NCBI GenBank assembly: GCA_023151185.1
Contig: JAKLJL010000001.1
Location: 806,001-870,000 of the forward strand
Direction of reading: 5' to 3'
Length of the DNA stretch: 64,000 nt
Source of the DNA: Bacteroidota bacterium
GTDB lineage: Bacteria; Bacteroidota; JABWAT01
Positions 27,562 through 36,302 of this stretch are shown here, piece by piece (the stretch's first letter is position 1; each line of letters starts with the position of its first letter). A program made the translations under genes and the position numbers. Below the pieces are notes generated by a model. It saw only the letters and a list, made by a program, of their open reading frames with translations, was not told where the DNA came from and made no database searches.

Positions 27562-28085
27562 TATTTCTCCTTGATTTCTACGTCAATTGACATGCTCAAT
27601 GTCTCTTTGACTTTATTGATTATAAATTTTTCGGGAATTTCGATATTATAATCCGTTAACCTGATCATCCAACGGGCTTTCAACCGGTTTTCTGCAATGA
27701 ATCCGGTTGCAGTAACCGGTTTGGAAACCCCGTGAACCGTGAAAACCCCAACCGCAATAACGGCACCGGGTCTTCCGTTGGGTTTGATTTTTCCGTTAAA
27801 CGTTGCAGTTGGGTAGGAATCGGTTTCCAGATAATCCTCGTGCATGTGGGTGTCTCTGAGTTTAATACCGGTTTTTAATTTTTTAAGCTCAAAAGTAAAT
27901 CTGAAGGTACTGTCTTTCAGGTTTAAGGTTCCGTCGAGTCCGGCTCCGACTCCTTCGAACTGAGAGTCAATTCCCATGGTCTCGGCAGAAGTTGTAAATT
28001 TGGCAATTCCGTTTTTGATCGAATAAATCTGGGCCTGGACGGATCCGAAGGCCAAAAATAGAACAAGGATTACCATGGATTTCAT
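27561..28085 (-). CDS. YceI-family periplasmic protein (second copy)
   Basis: The 174-residue protein has a signal peptide (about 1-18) and the YceI lipocalin-like fold, with LKTGIKLRDTHMHEDYLETDSYPTA-type residues and the VHGVSKPVT motif. YceI proteins bind long hydrophobic chains such as polyprenyls or amides in their barrel. It is clearly paralogous to the gene immediately upstream, with matching MHEDYLET and HGV.KPVT blocks and matching length. Its start overlaps the upstream stop by 4 bp. Confidence 0.9.
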   Translation of the reverse strand: MKSMVILVLFLAFGSVQAQIYSIKNGIAKFTTSAETMGIDSQFEGVGAGLDGTLNLKDSTFRFTFELKKLKTGIKLRDTHMHEDYLETDSYPTATFNGKIKPNGRPGAVIAVGVFTVHGVSKPVTATGFIAENRLKARWMIRLTDYNIEIPEKFIINKVKETLSMSIDVEIKEK

Positions 28086-28618
28086 AACGCCACCTCCTTA
28101 AGTTTTCCCTCTGCTGACATCGCTAAAACTTCACTGATTTTCCCGATCATAAATTTTTCAGGAATTTCAATGTTGAAATCCTTCAGATTTAATTTCCACT
28201 CTGCTTTCAGGAAGGTACCCGAAAGGCTTCCGGTTATGGTAACCGGTTTTTTAACCCCATGAAGCGAAAACTCCCCCTGTGCAACCAGAGTCCCCGGGTC
28301 CTTTCCTTTCACGACTTTTCCTGTGAAAGTAGCCGTGGGGTAAGTTTCCGTTTCAAGATAATCCTCATGCATATGGGAATCTCTGAGCTTGATTCCGGTT
28401 TGCAGTTTTTTCAGATCAAAGCTGAAAGAGAGTGTTCCATCCGTCAGATTCAGTTTCCCGTTCAGGCCGGAACCCGAGCCCTCAAACCGGCTGTCAACCC
28501 CAAAAGTTTCGGCACTTGTCTGAAATCTGGCCGTTCCGCCGGCCATAACATAAACCTGGCAAAAGGCTTCAGGGAATCCTGCCGCAAACAGGGCTAAAAA
28601 ACAAATCAGTCTGATCAT
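28082..28618 (-). CDS. YceI-family periplasmic protein (first copy)
   Basis: The start is taken at ATG 28618 because AAGGAG lies just before it and a signal peptide (MIRLICFLALFAAGFPEAFCQ-type) begins there; a longer frame from 28645 adds nine polar residues. The 178-residue YceI protein shares SAETFG-DSRFEG, KLRDSHMHEDYLET and the HGVKKPVT block with the next gene, so the pair arose by tandem duplication. The start overlaps the cytochrome stop as ATGA. It probably binds an isoprenoid or other lipid in the periplasm. Confidence 0.9.
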   Translation of the reverse strand: MIRLICFLALFAAGFPEAFCQVYVMAGGTARFQTSAETFGVDSRFEGSGSGLNGKLNLTDGTLSFSFDLKKLQTGIKLRDSHMHEDYLETETYPTATFTGKVVKGKDPGTLVAQGEFSLHGVKKPVTITGSLSGTFLKAEWKLNLKDFNIEIPEKFMIGKISEVLAMSAEGKLKEVAL

Positions 28619-28986
28619 TTCTCCTTCTTTCCCTGAGTGACCCATTTCGAAAAGGTTTCCAGGTCAGTTGCAGAAAGCTTGGGACCGCCATTGGGCATAA
28701 GCAATCCGTCTCCAGGATTCCGGTTTATCCGGTCACTGATTTTGGAGGAGGCTGCTGAAACCTGGGAATAGGTTGTCAGGCTTCTGCCGCCTGAAGGTGA
28801 GGTTGTTCCATGACAGGAAACACAATTTCCGTTAATAATCGGCCTGACGTCTGCTTCATAAGTGTAGGTTTTGGCAGAATCAATTGGCCCGGATCCGGTA
28901 TCTGGGCCCGAAACCTCGCTTTTACATCCGGAAAATGAACCGGCTCCAAACAGAATTCCAGCTAAAACCCATTTTCTGACACGCAT
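28615..28986 (-). CDS. c-type cytochrome lipoprotein
   Basis: The 123-residue protein has a lipoprotein signal (FSGC, Cys about 20) and one haem-binding CVSCH motif in a domain that begins TYEADVRPIINGNCVSCHG; the downstream GLLMPNGGPKLS provides a plausible Met ligand. It resembles short planctomycete-type or monohaem cytochrome c domains that carry electrons. It heads the cluster with two YceI genes and a beta-barrel, suggesting a periplasmic redox or lipid-quinone related function, which is inferred from context only. Confidence 0.88.
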   Translation of the reverse strand: MRVRKWVLAGILFGAGSFSGCKSEVSGPDTGSGPIDSAKTYTYEADVRPIINGNCVSCHGTTSPSGGRSLTTYSQVSAASSKISDRINRNPGDGLLMPNGGPKLSATDLETFSKWVTQGKKEK

Positions 28987-29091
28987 GGGACTCCTTTTTC
29001 ATAATTTAGTATAAATAAAAATAAGCGAGAAAAAAGGATGTTGCAACAGGAATTAAAAAAGCCCGGGCGAAAATGTGATACGGGGTAATTT

Positions 29092-31449
29092 TTAGTAGGA
29101 GGTGACGGTGATAAAACAGGAACTTGAACGGCCTTTGTCATCGGTAACGAGGATCCGGTAACCTCCGGGATCCGGAGAAAACCAGACTGGCTTTCCGGGA
29201 GCAGATTCGGTCAGAAGCCGGTTGTTGATATACCAGTAAAGAGTCGAGACATCCGATTCCGCATAGGCCAGAAGTTGAATCCGGCTTTTCTCCTTTTTAT
29301 CGAGGAAGTAGGCAGCATGGTCAACCGGTGAGGATATGCCGGGACCGGTCTCGGTAAAAATGCGGGTACATGCCGGATTATGTGGCGGGATTTTCTGATA
29401 ACTGAGTCCCTGTTCCTCATAAAAGGCAATTAACTCAGGAGGTAAATTGGGATAAAGGTGACTAACTGTGCCCAATCCCGGGTCACAACGGGTACAATAG
29501 GATTTGGTCTCTCGCAGATCGGTCTTAACTTTTTTCAGGTGCGTGCACTTCCGGTTCGAGGAAACAGCCGGAAGAAAGTCATCCATAACCGGGTTTTCAC
29601 AGTTTTCACCCGGTGGCAAACCGGATTGCGGACAAACCAGCCTGAAATCAAGCGAAACCGGACGGGGAAACCAAACTTCAGTTGAACTGTAATCCAGCGC
29701 ATTGAACAGATCGAACAGAAGGGGCGTTGCAATTTCAGCACCTGTCAGTTCAGGGACGCCTTCGCCAGAGAAATTCCCGGTCCAGACGCCAATGGTCAGT
29801 CTGGAGTTGAACCCGATACTCCATCCATCCCGCCTGCCGTATGAAGTTCCGGTTTTCCAGGCAATTTTGGGAACATGAATCCCGCTTTGAAAAAAATCAG
29901 GAAAATCAGGGCGGGTCAGGGAAGTCAGAATTTTACCAATGGTCCAGGCAGTTCCTTCAGTCAGGAGAGGGACAGTGAAACCCGATGTATCTCCTGAATG
30001 AAATTTCAACGGACGGAATCTTCCTCCTCTGGAAAAAGCAGAATATGCCGGTACCAATTCCTCCAGCCGGACGCCGCAGCCGCCCAAAACAACGGATAAA
30101 CCCAATTTGGGGCGATCGATCCCGATTTGACGGAATCCGGCATCCGCAAGAAATGAAGTAAAAATTCCTGGGGTAATCAGGGCTGTTACACTAACCACCG
30201 GCAGGTTTAATGAACGGGCCAAGGCCTCTTCAACGGTGACCTGGCCGGTAAATTCTTCATTGAAGTTTTCAGGCATATATCCACTGAAACTCAGGGGAAC
30301 ATCCAGAAGAACTGTTTTTGGGGTGACGATTCCTTTATCCATGGCAAGGCCGTAGGCAAAAGGCTTTAACGTACTCCCCGGTGACCTGACGGCTTTCACC
30401 CCGTCGACCTGCCCCATTGAACCGATATCCTGAAAATCCGCCGATCCGGCATAGGCAATAACCCGGGCCGTCCGGTTGTCCATTACCAGAACCGCTGCCT
30501 GTGAAATTCCGAAAGACGACATCCGCCTGACATGGTTTTTTACCAGCGATTCGGTTATTAACTGACTTTCCCTGTGAATCGTGGACCTGATTACTGCACT
30601 GTCGGGAAACTGGGCTTTCAATCTTGCGGAAAGGTGAGGTGCAACCGAAGGCAGGGGTTGCCGTTTAATGTCGAGCGGTTCCCTCAAGGCAGATTCAATT
30701 TCCTCTGACTGAAATACGGATTCCTGCTTCATGCGGTTCAACCAGAGGTCCCGTTCTGCACGGACCCGTTCAGGATATTTTACCGGATTCAATTCTCCCG
30801 GGCGGTTTGGAATTACCGTCAGTGATACAACCTGAGACAGACTTAACTTTTCCGGTGAACGGCCGAAACAGAGCAGAGAAGCAGATTTAACCCCTTCTAT
30901 ATTTCCGCCATAAGGCACCAGGTTCAGATAGAGCTGCAGAATTTCATCTTTTGAATAATGGAGTTCGAGTTGAAGTGCTCTGAAAAATTCAATCAGCTTT
31001 GCAGAATAAGTTCTCCGGCGGGGTTCAAGCAATCTGACGGTCTGAAGGGTAATGGTTGATGCGCCGGCTACAATCCGGTCCTGGGTAACATTCTGCCAGG
31101 CAGCTTTAACAATCGATACCGGGTTAATTCCCGGGTGCCAGTAAAAAAATTTATCCTCTTTGAAAATCAGCGATTTTTTAAGCTGGTCAGAAATTTCGGA
31201 GAGTTCAGTTTTTACCCGCCACTTTTCATCCCGGCTCAGAAAGGAATACAGCGGAAGTCCGGTGGAATCGGTAACCAAAACGGAATAATCGGGTTCTGAA
31301 GGAAGGGGGAAACTGAAGTCAGCAAGAATAAAAAGACAGAAAAAACCAACTCCGGTAAGGAAGAATCTTGAAAGCAGTGGAAACCGGGTCGAAAGGGATT
31401 TCAGTGGTCCGGAGATGGCAGGAACCCGTAAATCAGGAAGGAAAGCCAT
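29092..31449 (-). CDS. pbpC: Penicillin-binding protein 1C (bifunctional class A PBP)
   Basis: The 785-residue protein has a membrane anchor (about 28-46), a GT51 glycosyltransferase domain with KEDKFFYWHPGINP (catalytic Glu98) and GASTITLQTVRL, and a transpeptidase domain with RSPGSTLKPF (Ser359, Lys362), RSLNLPV (SxN) and WKTGTSYGRRDGW. A C-terminal BiPBP_C beta-domain (about 690-785) completes the PBP1C layout. It polymerises and may cross-link peptidoglycan in the periplasm. PBP1C genes commonly sit beside an alpha-2-macroglobulin gene; here the neighbour is mqnC instead. Confidence 0.93.
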   Translation of the reverse strand: MAFLPDLRVPAISGPLKSLSTRFPLLSRFFLTGVGFFCLFILADFSFPLPSEPDYSVLVTDSTGLPLYSFLSRDEKWRVKTELSEISDQLKKSLIFKEDKFFYWHPGINPVSIVKAAWQNVTQDRIVAGASTITLQTVRLLEPRRRTYSAKLIEFFRALQLELHYSKDEILQLYLNLVPYGGNIEGVKSASLLCFGRSPEKLSLSQVVSLTVIPNRPGELNPVKYPERVRAERDLWLNRMKQESVFQSEEIESALREPLDIKRQPLPSVAPHLSARLKAQFPDSAVIRSTIHRESQLITESLVKNHVRRMSSFGISQAAVLVMDNRTARVIAYAGSADFQDIGSMGQVDGVKAVRSPGSTLKPFAYGLAMDKGIVTPKTVLLDVPLSFSGYMPENFNEEFTGQVTVEEALARSLNLPVVSVTALITPGIFTSFLADAGFRQIGIDRPKLGLSVVLGGCGVRLEELVPAYSAFSRGGRFRPLKFHSGDTSGFTVPLLTEGTAWTIGKILTSLTRPDFPDFFQSGIHVPKIAWKTGTSYGRRDGWSIGFNSRLTIGVWTGNFSGEGVPELTGAEIATPLLFDLFNALDYSSTEVWFPRPVSLDFRLVCPQSGLPPGENCENPVMDDFLPAVSSNRKCTHLKKVKTDLRETKSYCTRCDPGLGTVSHLYPNLPPELIAFYEEQGLSYQKIPPHNPACTRIFTETGPGISSPVDHAAYFLDKKEKSRIQLLAYAESDVSTLYWYINNRLLTESAPGKPVWFSPDPGGYRILVTDDKGRSSSCFITVTSY

Positions 31450-31499
31450 CCCCGTTCCTCAAATTTACTGAAATGGAGAATAGTAAACCGGGGCTGGCA

Positions 31500-32600
31500 T
31501 TACCAGTTTCTCTGAACCGGTGTAAAACCGGCAGTTTTAATTGCCTTGGTCATTTTTTTCAGAGTCATGTTGTACTGAAGTCCGGTTGCAGAAACAACAT
31601 TTTCCTCAATCATCAGGCTTCCGAAGTCGTTTGCACCGAATCTGAGAGAAATCTGAGCAACTTTAAGACCTTGGGTGACCCATGAAGATTGAATGGTCGG
31701 AATGTTATCGACCATTATCCTGCTGATTGCAACTGTTTTAAGGTATTCAAAAGCTGATGTTTTTTCCCGTTCGGGCAAGAGAACAAAATCGAGTTCGGTG
31801 TTTCCTCTGTGGAAGGTCCAGGGGATAAAGTTGTAAAATCCCCCGGTTTTATCCTGAAGTTCCCGGCACAGAATCATGTGGTCAACACGTTCTGCAACTG
31901 TTTCGACATGGCCGAACATCATGGTGGCGGTGGTTTTAAGGCCAAGTTTATGGGCCTCTTCCATCACGCCGAGCCACTCGGCAGATGAGGTTTTGCCCGG
32001 GGCAATGATGGCTCTGACCCGGTCAGAAAGGATTTCTGCCCCACCGCCAGGAATCGAATCAAGACCGGCCGCCTTTAACCGGCTGATTACCTCAGGAACC
32101 GAAATCCGGGATACTTTTGAAATAGTTATTATTTCTGACGGACTCAGTGCATGCAGAATGATGGAATAAGTCGACTTAATCCAGCGGAACATCTCTTCAT
32201 ACCATTCAATTTTCAATTCCGGGTTGTGTCCGCCCTGAAGCAGAATCCGGGTGCCGCCGAGATCAAGGGTTTCCTGAATTTTCTTCCCGATGGTTTCCTT
32301 GTCGAGGGTGTAGCCTTCGGCATCGCCAGGTCTGCGGTAAAAGGCGCAGAATTTGCAGTCTGCAGTACAAACGTTGGTGTAATTAATATTCCTGTCGATG
32401 ATGTAGGAGACTTCTTTTTCGGGATGATGCTTCCATCTGACGGCATCTGCCAGAAGACCCAGTGTAGTCAGGTCTTCAACATCGAAAAGGTGAATGCCTT
32501 CTTCTCTGGAAATTCTCTGGCCGGATGCAATTTTTGAGTAGACCTGCGCAACCAGGTCTGATTGTGCACGGGTATCAAGACGGGGAAACTGAATATCCAT
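31500..32600 (-). CDS. mqnC: Cyclic dehypoxanthinyl futalosine synthase
   Basis: The 366-residue radical SAM enzyme has the [4Fe-4S] motif CTADCKFCAF (Cys78, Cys82, Cys85) preceded by DRNINYTNV, and a GGTRILLQGGHNP segment typical of MqnC rather than MqnE or CofH. It cyclises dehypoxanthine futalosine in the alternative (futalosine) menaquinone pathway. It starts 9 bp after the diguanylate cyclase stop and could be co-transcribed with it and with pbpC. The mqnP prenyltransferase gene occurs about 5 kb away on the other strand. Confidence 0.93.
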   Translation of the reverse strand: MDIQFPRLDTRAQSDLVAQVYSKIASGQRISREEGIHLFDVEDLTTLGLLADAVRWKHHPEKEVSYIIDRNINYTNVCTADCKFCAFYRRPGDAEGYTLDKETIGKKIQETLDLGGTRILLQGGHNPELKIEWYEEMFRWIKSTYSIILHALSPSEIITISKVSRISVPEVISRLKAAGLDSIPGGGAEILSDRVRAIIAPGKTSSAEWLGVMEEAHKLGLKTTATMMFGHVETVAERVDHMILCRELQDKTGGFYNFIPWTFHRGNTELDFVLLPEREKTSAFEYLKTVAISRIMVDNIPTIQSSWVTQGLKVAQISLRFGANDFGSLMIEENVVSATGLQYNMTLKKMTKAIKTAGFTPVQRNW

Positions 32601-32609
32601 AAACCTAAC

Positions 32610-33668
32610 TTATCCTGCGACGACTCTGTTTCTGCCGTCTCTTTTTGCTTTATAAAGATTTGAATCTGCAAAATTAATCATTTCTGCCTTGTCTTCACAA
32701 TTCGACGGGAAAGCAGAAAGTCCGATTGAAACGGTAACGGGTGATTTCAGAAATTCCAGTTCCGGAAATTTCTGATGGTACAGTTCTTCAACACTCCGCC
32801 GTACCTTTTCTGCAACAAGAAAGGCATTCTGTTCGTTCGTATCCGGCAGAAAAATGATAAATTCCTCACCCCCCCATCTGGCAAACGTATCCGATTTCCG
32901 GATACTGGACTGAATGGAGTCTGAAACTTTTTTCAGAACCACATCACCCGAAGCATGGCCGTAGGTATCATTCAGTTTTTTAAAAAAGTCGATATCCAGC
33001 ATCAGAATGCCGTAAGGAGTGTGATACCGCTTATGCCGGTAATACTCATGGTCGTAATGTTCATTGAAAAACCGCCGGTTATAGGCGCCGGTCAGTTCAT
33101 CCCGGAAACTTTTTTCGACTGCTTCCCGGATGGAATAGAACATTTCAAGTGCCATTCCGAGCAGAGTCGATACCTTGCCGAGTACGATGCAGGCATGTTC
33201 GTCGAAGAAAAATGGATCTTTCGAGTAGACTGCAATCACACCCAGACGCTTCAGATTCGATTGTTCAATCGGGAAGCAAAAATAGGACCCGTCGCCGCCT
33301 GGTAATACGTCTTTGGCAGTAAAGTACGGATCCTGGCCGAGATTGGGGATCAGGCGTGAAAACCCCGAGAGGTAAACATCCCAGGTATGCCCGTCACCCA
33401 ACCTGAAAAGTTCGGTGCTGGCCAGTTTCCGGTTCGAAATCCGGTCAATCAGCAGTTCAAAATTCCCTGACCGGCTGTCGGGCATATAAATGGCGATATC
33501 GGTGATTTCAGGGAAAAACCGGTTGATAAACCGGATAGCTTCCAGGCTGTATTCCTGAAGGTCTTTTTTTTGACCCTGAAATTTCAGGGCCAGTTCTACA
33601 AGCCCAAGCAGGGAGGGAATCTGGTTTTTGTACCTGAAGTCTTTCTGTTCCGGATTTGAATCTGTCAT
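32610..33668 (-). CDS. GAF-like/GGDEF diguanylate cyclase
   Basis: The 352-residue protein has an N-terminal GAF-like sensory region (about 30-180) and a C-terminal GGDEF domain (about 185-350) with DELTGAYNRRFF, MLDIDFFKKLNDTYGH and RWGGEEF (266-270). An RxxD product-inhibition site (RKSD, 257-260) lies five residues before GGEEF, so allosteric inhibition by c-di-GMP is expected. It makes c-di-GMP from GTP in the cytoplasm. No membrane segment is seen. It is divergent from the GAF kinase gene at 33930. Confidence 0.93.
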   Translation of the reverse strand: MTDSNPEQKDFRYKNQIPSLLGLVELALKFQGQKKDLQEYSLEAIRFINRFFPEITDIAIYMPDSRSGNFELLIDRISNRKLASTELFRLGDGHTWDVYLSGFSRLIPNLGQDPYFTAKDVLPGGDGSYFCFPIEQSNLKRLGVIAVYSKDPFFFDEHACIVLGKVSTLLGMALEMFYSIREAVEKSFRDELTGAYNRRFFNEHYDHEYYRHKRYHTPYGILMLDIDFFKKLNDTYGHASGDVVLKKVSDSIQSSIRKSDTFARWGGEEFIIFLPDTNEQNAFLVAEKVRRSVEELYHQKFPELEFLKSPVTVSIGLSAFPSNCEDKAEMINFADSNLYKAKRDGRNRVVAG

Positions 33669-33929
33669 CAGCCTCTGCCAGGTTTTTATAATTTCAGTAA
33701 GAGAAAAAAGTTAAGGACCTATGTCCAGCAATTACTTAAGTTATTAAAAAAAAATGAAATGTGATACTTCCTGACCGGTTGATTTTATTTAACGCCACCC
33801 CCTTTGCGTTCAATCCGGGTCAGTCTGGATCAAAAAAAGACAAAACAGGGATAAAAATCTTTTGGGATTTTGTAAAATAGGCCTTCGTTTCTTAATTTGA
33901 GGAATATTAAAAAACCATCAAAAGGTTTC

Positions 33930-36302
33930 ATGCAGACAGCAAACAAATCGGGTTTCCCGGCAGAAATAATTGCAGACCTGACGGATCTCCTGTCGGGTGA
34001 TCTGACTTTTGCCGAAGGGATTCAAAATGTCTGCACCTATGGGTCTTCCCAGATGGGCGCAAGCATTGTACTGGCCTATCAGTATCAGAAAGCAGCCGAT
34101 CTGATCAGTCTGTCTGGCTCCGTAAATGTGACTCCATCGCTTCACCGGGCTATCTCGACCTTCCATATACACCGGAACGAGGGCGGAATTCTGAATTCTG
34201 CTCTGAATTCAAAGGATATTATTCTTTCCCGGAATGCTGAAGAAGCACCGATCTGTCTGGAATTTATGGAAGAAATTCAGTCCAGACGGCTGGTTTCTGC
34301 CATTATTCTGCCTGTTACGGCCGGCAACGAAGTCCGTCAGCTTTTTGCTTTCTTTTTCAGTTCTGACCGGCAGTTCAGTTTGTTTTCTGAGGATCAGCTC
34401 AGGTTTATTGCCGGGTATCTGAGCATTCTGCTTTCCCGTCTGGAAATGAAGGAACGCCTTGAAATTCTGGAAAAACAGGTTTCAGTTGACAGGAAAATTA
34501 TCAACCAGAAGTCAACTGATATTCAGAAGAAAGGGGAACAGCTCGATAACATCGACACCAAACTGCGCCGGGTGGTCGAAGTTATGCTGTCCGATTCCAA
34601 GGATCAGGAAACTCTGATGACCAATATTTTTAAAGTGGTCTCTGATCTGTTAAATATGGAAACGATTGGTATGGGGCGGAGCAATGGTGATTTCCTGGTT
34701 CTGGACTATATCTACGACAAGGATAATATCCTCAGGCAGGGTGATCAGTTTCCCTCACTTGATCACTTCAAAGTCACAGTGAAAGGTGGTGGCCGGAACC
34801 AGGACCTGGATATGAAAAATCCGTTCACGATGAAAAAATACGTGAACCATCCGGTTTACCAGCACCTTGGGTTTTCAACTTTTTTCAGTACCCCCATTCT
34901 GATCAATCAATTTCCGATCGGAACTCTGTTTGCGGCATCCAAACATGTTAAAACGATTTCCATGTTTGAAGAAGATATGCTGTATTTTCTGGCTCATAAA
35001 CTGGCCTTTGAGCTTGAAAAACGGCAGATGGAAGCGAAAATATTCGAACACAGCCGTGAACTTGAACGGTCCAACCAGGAGCTCAAGACCATCAACCTGC
35101 TGGGGCAGGCAATTACGTCGGTTCTCGACCAGTCTGCCCTGCTGAAAACCATTCTGCGAAGTTTGGTTCAGGCTTCTGAATGTGAGGATGCTTCATTGTT
35201 TCTGTACGATGAAGGTACCGATGAACTGATCATTACCATGGTGGCATCCGAAAAAAACAAATCCATTGAAGGATTCCGGATGCCCAGTTCCAAGGGAATT
35301 GCCGGATGGGTTTTCAGCAACCAGAAATCCCAGATCGTGAACAATACCAACACGGATAAACGTCACGATAAAGGGGTTGATAAAATTTTGCAGCACCGGA
35401 CGGACAGTATTCTCTGTACCCCGATCATCGGCCCGGATAAAACAATTCATGGTGTTGTTCAGCTCATTAATAAACTGGATGAAAACGGGTATGTGCAGCG
35501 GGATCTGGAATATATGGAAATGCTTATGCCGTTTATTTCCATTGCCCTTAAGAATGCCCGCCTTTTCACCATGGAGCAGGAAACCACCCGTAAAGCTCAG
35601 CAGGCGCAGGCGCTGAAATCTGAATTTCTGAGCAATATGAGCCATGAGCTCAGAACACCGCTGACTTCGATTATTGCCTATACAGATATCCTGCTGCGGG
35701 ATTATGAAACCTTCAATGACCGGCAGAAAAAATCGGTTGACCGGATCAAAATGTCGTCCAAGCATTTGCTGAATCTGATCAACGATATTCTGGATCTGTC
35801 GAAAATTGAAGCCGGAATGATGAATATCCACAAATCTGAGGTGGATCTTTCTTCTATTATCTACTCGGCAGTTTCAACCTTTGAACTGCAAACACAGCAG
35901 AAGGGAATTCAGCTGACGGTCAATCCGCCCGAAAGCCGGGTCGTTTTGCTGACAGATGAAATCCGGGTCAAACAAATTCTGATCAACCTGGTTTCGAATG
36001 CTCTCAAATTTACTGACGAGGGAGGAATTTATATTTCTTTCGGTGAGTTTTCTGAAGGCCGGGTGTTTATTTCGGTGCAGGATACCGGAACCGGAATCCC
36101 GGAAGATTCCAAAGAAGTTATTTTTGAAAGTTTCAGACAGGCAGATGGCTCTGCCTCAAGAAAAGCCGGAGGAACCGGACTGGGACTTTCTATCAGCCAA
36201 AAACTGGCAACTCTGCTGGGCGGAAGGCTCCAGCTCCAGAGTGAAGTCGGTGTTGGATCTACATTTACGCTTTTGCTTCCTTATGAACGGGGACTGATAT
36301 GA
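33930..36302 (+). CDS. Triple-GAF sensor histidine kinase
   Basis: ATG 33930 (790 residues) is preferred; a TTG at 33897 would add 11 residues without a ribosome site. Three GAF-type domains are seen at about 15-175, 215-370 and 395-545, the first two joined by a coiled coil (about 180-215). Then comes HisKA with SNMSHELRTPLTSIIAYTD (His572) and an HATPase domain with NLVSNALKF, DTGTGIP and GGTGLGLS. It is soluble. It is fused by an ATGA overlap to the receiver-kinase gene downstream, so the two probably form one phosphorelay with a small-ligand input. Confidence 0.93.
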   Translation: MQTANKSGFPAEIIADLTDLLSGDLTFAEGIQNVCTYGSSQMGASIVLAYQYQKAADLISLSGSVNVTPSLHRAISTFHIHRNEGGILNSALNSKDIILSRNAEEAPICLEFMEEIQSRRLVSAIILPVTAGNEVRQLFAFFFSSDRQFSLFSEDQLRFIAGYLSILLSRLEMKERLEILEKQVSVDRKIINQKSTDIQKKGEQLDNIDTKLRRVVEVMLSDSKDQETLMTNIFKVVSDLLNMETIGMGRSNGDFLVLDYIYDKDNILRQGDQFPSLDHFKVTVKGGGRNQDLDMKNPFTMKKYVNHPVYQHLGFSTFFSTPILINQFPIGTLFAASKHVKTISMFEEDMLYFLAHKLAFELEKRQMEAKIFEHSRELERSNQELKTINLLGQAITSVLDQSALLKTILRSLVQASECEDASLFLYDEGTDELIITMVASEKNKSIEGFRMPSSKGIAGWVFSNQKSQIVNNTNTDKRHDKGVDKILQHRTDSILCTPIIGPDKTIHGVVQLINKLDENGYVQRDLEYMEMLMPFISIALKNARLFTMEQETTRKAQQAQALKSEFLSNMSHELRTPLTSIIAYTDILLRDYETFNDRQKKSVDRIKMSSKHLLNLINDILDLSKIEAGMMNIHKSEVDLSSIIYSAVSTFELQTQQKGIQLTVNPPESRVVLLTDEIRVKQILINLVSNALKFTDEGGIYISFGEFSEGRVFISVQDTGTGIPEDSKEVIFESFRQADGSASRKAGGTGLGLSISQKLATLLGGRLQLQSEVGVGSTFTLLLPYERGLI

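Noticed and set aside
29055-29072. GCCCGGGC with a T run as terminator of pbpC
   Set aside because: The palindrome has no loop and cannot form a stable hairpin; no longer stem was found.
29092-29110. TAGGAGGTGA as a ribosome site on the plus strand
   Set aside because: It is the complement of the last codons of pbpC and no plus-strand gene follows.
33730-33745. AATTACTTAAGTTATT near-palindrome
   Set aside because: It is AT-rich, imperfect and likely by chance in this AT-rich divergent region, though an operator for the diguanylate cyclase or kinase gene cannot be excluded.
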